A stretch of 64,000 nucleotides of DNA from Bradyrhizobium betae (GTDB taxonomy: Bacteria > Pseudomonadota > Alphaproteobacteria > Rhizobiales > Xanthobacteraceae). Shown here one piece after another: positions 61,335 to 64,000 of the stretch. The stretch is from contig NZ_CP044543.1 in the NCBI RefSeq assembly GCF_008932115.1, positions 124,001 to 188,000 of the forward strand, read 5' to 3'. The notes beneath the pieces are model-generated. The model had not been told where the DNA came from, made no database searches, and saw only the letters and a program-made list of their open reading frames with translations. The position numbers and the translations under genes are program-made. Within the stretch, counting starts at the first letter, position 1, and each line of letters opens with the position of its first letter.

Positions 61335-61787
61335 CTAGACGTCGCCGTAGGCCGTCTCGGCCGAGCGCGTGGCGCGGCCGAACCCCATGATCATGAACAG
61401 CGCCCCGATGATCGAGAGGTTCTTGAGCGCGTCGACCAGCACCTTGGCATTGTCGGGAGGCGTCTGGTTCCAGAAATCGGAGAACAGCACGGTTGCGACC
61501 GCAACGTAAACGATCATCAGCAACGCGAAGAATCGCGCGCCGAAGTTCAGCGCGATCATCAGCCCCGCGATGATCTCAAGCCCGCCGACCGCGATCGCCA
61601 GCAGTTGCGGCGTTGTCATGGCGGTCGCCGTCTCGATCTGCTGGGCATAGGGCGCAATGATTTCGGGCACCACGACCTTGGTGGCGATGAAATCGGCGGT
61701 CGCCTGGATGGCAAAGAGCTTGGTCGCGCCCGTGTAGATGAACAGCACGGCGAACAGGATTCGCCCGAAAGTCACGAACGCTGGCAT
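61335..61787 (-). CDS. DoxX family membrane protein
   Basis: A 150-residue integral membrane protein with four hydrophobic helices: FGRILFAVLFIYTGATKLFA, LLAIAVGGLEIIAGLMIAL, FFALLMIVYVAVATVLFSDFW and LKNLSIIGALFMIMGFG. GRILFAVLFIYTGATKLF and LEIIAGLMI are DoxX hallmarks. Relatives are terminal-oxidase subunits or quinone-linked; function here is unknown. Confidence 0.9.
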   Translation of the reverse strand: MPAFVTFGRILFAVLFIYTGATKLFAIQATADFIATKVVVPEIIAPYAQQIETATAMTTPQLLAIAVGGLEIIAGLMIALNFGARFFALLMIVYVAVATVLFSDFWNQTPPDNAKVLVDALKNLSIIGALFMIMGFGRATRSAETAYGDV

Positions 61788-61910
61788 GATCGGCCTCTTG
61801 GCAAAGCGCTAAGCACGGAACGCGCGGAGATTATGATGAGTCGTGCGCCGGTTTACAAACGGGGAAATGAAGAACTGCGAGTAATTCAAAACAAGCGACG
61901 AAGACGGTGC

Positions 61911-62061
61911 CCCTTCTCCCCTTGTGGGAGAAGGTGGCGCGAAGCGCCGGATGAGGGGTATCTATCCGCAAGCTCAATTGTGAGAGACCACTCGCGGATA
62001 GATACCCCTCACCCGTCTCGCCGCTCCGCGGCGAGCCACCCTCTCCCACAAGGGGAGAGGG
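61911..62061. repeat. palindromic intergenic repeat, family E
   Basis: A 151-base element with inverted ends (CCCTTCTCCCCTTGTGGGAG against CTCCCACAAGGGGAGAGGG, with mismatches), inner parts GGCGCGAAGCGCC and GAGGGGTATCTATCCGC/GCGGATAGATACCCCTC. It sits between DoxX and the malic enzyme gene. Elements ending in this shape are frequent in alphaproteobacteria. Confidence 0.85.
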
Positions 62062-62074
62062 AAGAGCGACGCCC

Positions 62075-64000
62075 TTACGTAAACAACGTCGGCTGCTGGC
62101 GCGCCGCGCGCTCCTGGGCTTCAACGACCGCAACAGCGGTCATGTTGAGGATGCCACGCGCGGTCACCGAGGGCGTCAGGATGTGCGCCGGACGCGCCGG
62201 GCCGATCAGGATCGGGCCGACGGGGAGCGCATCGGCCAGCGATTTGATCATCTGGTAGGCGACGTTGGCGGTGTCCAGCGTCGGCATGATCATGATGTTG
62301 GCCTCGCCCTCGAGCTTGGAGTGCGGCAATACCATCTTGCGTGCCGCGGCCGAGAGCGCGGTGTCGCCCTGCATCTCGCCGTCGGCCTCGATCTCCGGAT
62401 GCTTTTCCTTCAACAGCTGGGTCGCGCGGCGCATCTTGCGCGAGGAATCGGTGTCGTAGCTGCCGAAATCCGAATGCGAGACGAACGCGATCCTGGGCTT
62501 GAGCGCGAAACGCTGGACGTGGACCGCCGCGAGCGAGGCGATCTCGGCAAGCTCTTCCGCGGTCGGATTTGGGCGTACCTGGGTGTCGGCGATGAAGAAG
62601 GCGCCCTTGCTGGTGATCAGCAGCGCCAGCGCGGCATAGTCGCTGACGCCAGCCTGGAAGCCGACGATTTCGCGGACATGACGCAGATGATGCATGTAGC
62701 GGCCCTCGACGCCGCAGAGCATGGCATCCGCCTCCCCGCGCATCACCGCGAGCGCCGCGATCACCGTGTTGTTGGTACGCACCACCGTGCGTGCCGCGTC
62801 CGGTGTCACGCCGCGGCGGCCGGCGACTTCGACGTAAGACTGGACATAGGAGCGATAACGCGGATCGTCCTCGGGATTGACGAGGTCAAAATCCTTGCCC
62901 GCCTTGATCAGCAAGCCGAAGCGCTTGATACGCGCCTCCACCACGGATGGACGACCGACCAGAATCGGCCGCGCCAGATTCTCCTCCAGCACCACCTGGG
63001 TGGCGCGCAGCACGCGCTCGTCCTCGCCTTCGGCGTAGATGACACGCACCGGCTGGGTCTTGGCCTTCGCGAACATCGGCTTCATGACGAGGCCGGAGCG
63101 GAACGCGAAGCGCTCGAGCAGCGCGGTGTATTCGTCGAAATTGGTGATCTGCCGCGTCGCGACGCCGGACTCCATCGCGGCCTTCGCCACAGCCGGCGAG
63201 ATCCGCAGGATCAGGCGAGGGTCGAACGGGCTCGGGATCAGCGAGCCGGGGCCGAAGCCCTGGGTCTCGCCGCTGTCGAAGCCCTGCGCCACCGCGTCGG
63301 ACGGCGCCTCGCGCGCAAGCTGCGCGATGGCCTCGACGGCGGCGTGCTTCATCTCCTCGTTGATCGCGGTGGCGCCGACGTCGAGCGCGCCGCGGAAGAT
63401 GAAGGGGAAACAGAGAACGTTGTTGACCTGGTTCGGATAATCGGAGCGGCCGGTGCAGATCATGGCGTCGGGGCGCGCTTTCCGCGCCTCCTCCGGCATG
63501 ATCTCCGGGGTCGGGTTCGCTAGCGCCATGATCAAGGGCTTGTCGCCCATCGCCTTGGCCATCTCCGGCTTGAGCACGCCGGGTGCCGAGAGCCCGATGA
63601 AGATGTCGGCGCCGCCGATGACATCGCCGAGCGTGCGCTTGTCGGTCTTCTGCGCATAGACCGCCTTCCAGCGATCCATCGTGGTGTTGCGGCCTTCGTG
63701 CACGAGGCCGTCGATGTCGCAGACCCAGATGTTCTTGCGCTGCGCGCCCATCGAGACCAGCAGGTTCAGCGTCGCGATTGCGGCAGCCCCCGCCCCCGAC
63801 GCCACGATCTTGACGTCGGACAGCTTCTTGCCGTTCAGCCGCAGGGCGTTGGTGACGGCGGCGGCGACGATGATCGCGGTGCCGTGCTGGTCGTCATGGA
63901 AGACCGGGATCTTCATGCGCGCCTTCAACTGCGCCTCGATCTCGAAGCACTCCGGTCCGCGGATGTCTTCCAGATTGATGCCGCCGAAGGTCGGCTCCAG
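62075..64000 (-). CDS. maeB: NADP-dependent malic enzyme with C-terminal phosphotransacetylase-like domain, 5' end outside window
   Basis: 641 codons are visible; the N-terminal catalytic start lies beyond the window edge. The malic-enzyme part has FHDDQHGTAIIVAAAVTNAL and the NAD(P) motif ASGAGAAAIATLNLL. From about KPMFAKAKTQPVRVIYAEGEDERVLRA onward the phosphotransacetylase-like domain runs to the stop (NIMIMPTLDTANVAYQMIKSLADALPVGPILIG). This fusion is typical of MaeB and the rhizobial malic enzymes, which decarboxylate malate to pyruvate; the PTA part is regulatory, without acyltransferase activity in studied members. NAD or NADP preference cannot be read here. Confidence 0.95.
   Translation of the reverse strand: MEPTFGGINLEDIRGPECFEIEAQLKARMKIPVFHDDQHGTAIIVAAAVTNALRLNGKKLSDVKIVASGAGAAAIATLNLLVSMGAQRKNIWVCDIDGLVHEGRNTTMDRWKAVYAQKTDKRTLGDVIGGADIFIGLSAPGVLKPEMAKAMGDKPLIMALANPTPEIMPEEARKARPDAMICTGRSDYPNQVNNVLCFPFIFRGALDVGATAINEEMKHAAVEAIAQLAREAPSDAVAQGFDSGETQGFGPGSLIPSPFDPRLILRISPAVAKAAMESGVATRQITNFDEYTALLERFAFRSGLVMKPMFAKAKTQPVRVIYAEGEDERVLRATQVVLEENLARPILVGRPSVVEARIKRFGLLIKAGKDFDLVNPEDDPRYRSYVQSYVEVAGRRGVTPDAARTVVRTNNTVIAALAVMRGEADAMLCGVEGRYMHHLRHVREIVGFQAGVSDYAALALLITSKGAFFIADTQVRPNPTAEELAEIASLAAVHVQRFALKPRIAFVSHSDFGSYDTDSSRKMRRATQLLKEKHPEIEADGEMQGDTALSAAARKMVLPHSKLEGEANIMIMPTLDTANVAYQMIKSLADALPVGPILIGPARPAHILTPSVTARGILNMTAVAVVEAQERAARQQPTLFT

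Overview
The window looks like chromosomal DNA of a Bradyrhizobium-like alphaproteobacterium. It is GC-rich with strong GC-ending codons. It carries the eukaryote-type glutamine synthetase II behind a sigma-54 promoter, a minCDE operon, many ABC/TRAP solute-binding proteins, and several long palindromic intergenic repeats of the kind scattered through rhizobial genomes. This assignment is inferred from gene content. I saw no rRNA, tRNA, CRISPR, phage or complete insertion sequence.

Layout. 1-5.5 kb: the end of an SDR gene, two small secreted proteins, a PAS hybrid histidine kinase, and minC-minD-minE on the minus strand. 5.6-5.85 kb: two palindromic repeats. 5.9-12.2 kb: a TetR-associated ABC uptake module in which an epimerase-like SDR, a GNAT enzyme and a DapA-family aldolase sit between the permease and ATPase genes, with the solute-binding protein divergent. 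12.2-16.4 kb: a YadA-type trimeric adhesin, an orphan TRAP binding protein, and an anchored DUF2778 protein. 16.5-20.7 kb: DUF1810, a chemoreceptor, an NAD(P)H-FMN reductase and an AraC regulator. 21.0-23.6 kb: an overlapping DUF2336-PilZ-HD-GYP unit that looks like a c-di-GMP module. 24-28.5 kb: a nitroreductase pseudogene, an HSL-type esterase, a PsiF-repeat protein, a metallo-beta-lactamase-fold hydrolase and an ABC-F ATPase.

28.6-34.5 kb: an IclR regulator diverging from a probable catabolic operon (amidohydrolase, type III CoA transferase, old yellow enzyme, branched-chain-type binding protein) that ends at a strong terminator. 34.9-38.7 kb: two paralogous internally duplicated GrlR-like proteins flanking a c-type cytochrome, a Sel1-repeat protein with an apparent frameshift in its signal peptide, and a leaderless ModA-like protein. 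38.8-41 kb: glnII with its terminator and -24/-12 promoter, and a small divergent DUF2735-like gene. 41-46.8 kb: phosphatase, SGNH hydrolase, SDR, DUF2161 nuclease-fold protein, GNAT, thioesterase, and a leaderless BtuF-like protein.

46.9-49.8 kb: tryptophan to anthranilate catabolism (kynA, kynU, and an alpha/beta-hydrolase formamidase). 50-53.7 kb: an M20 peptidase and a divergent PNPOx-family/MocR pair. 53.7-55.7 kb: small secreted proteins and CreA. 55.9-59.9 kb: an L,D-transpeptidase, a glutathione peroxidase, a polysaccharide deacetylase and a RibD/DHFR-like reductase. 60-61 kb: a probable deletion scar joining an autotransporter barrel fragment to an AraC fragment, both missing their 5' parts. 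61.1-64 kb: a small protein, DoxX, a palindromic repeat, and the 3' part of a malic enzyme-phosphotransacetylase fusion.

The most unusual items are the nested ABC-enzyme module with an SDR lacking its catalytic lysine, the duplicated GrlR-like pair, the shared CGTCAT...ATGACG ends of three different palindrome families, and three gene-decay events (nitroreductase, Sel1 signal peptide, autotransporter/AraC scar).
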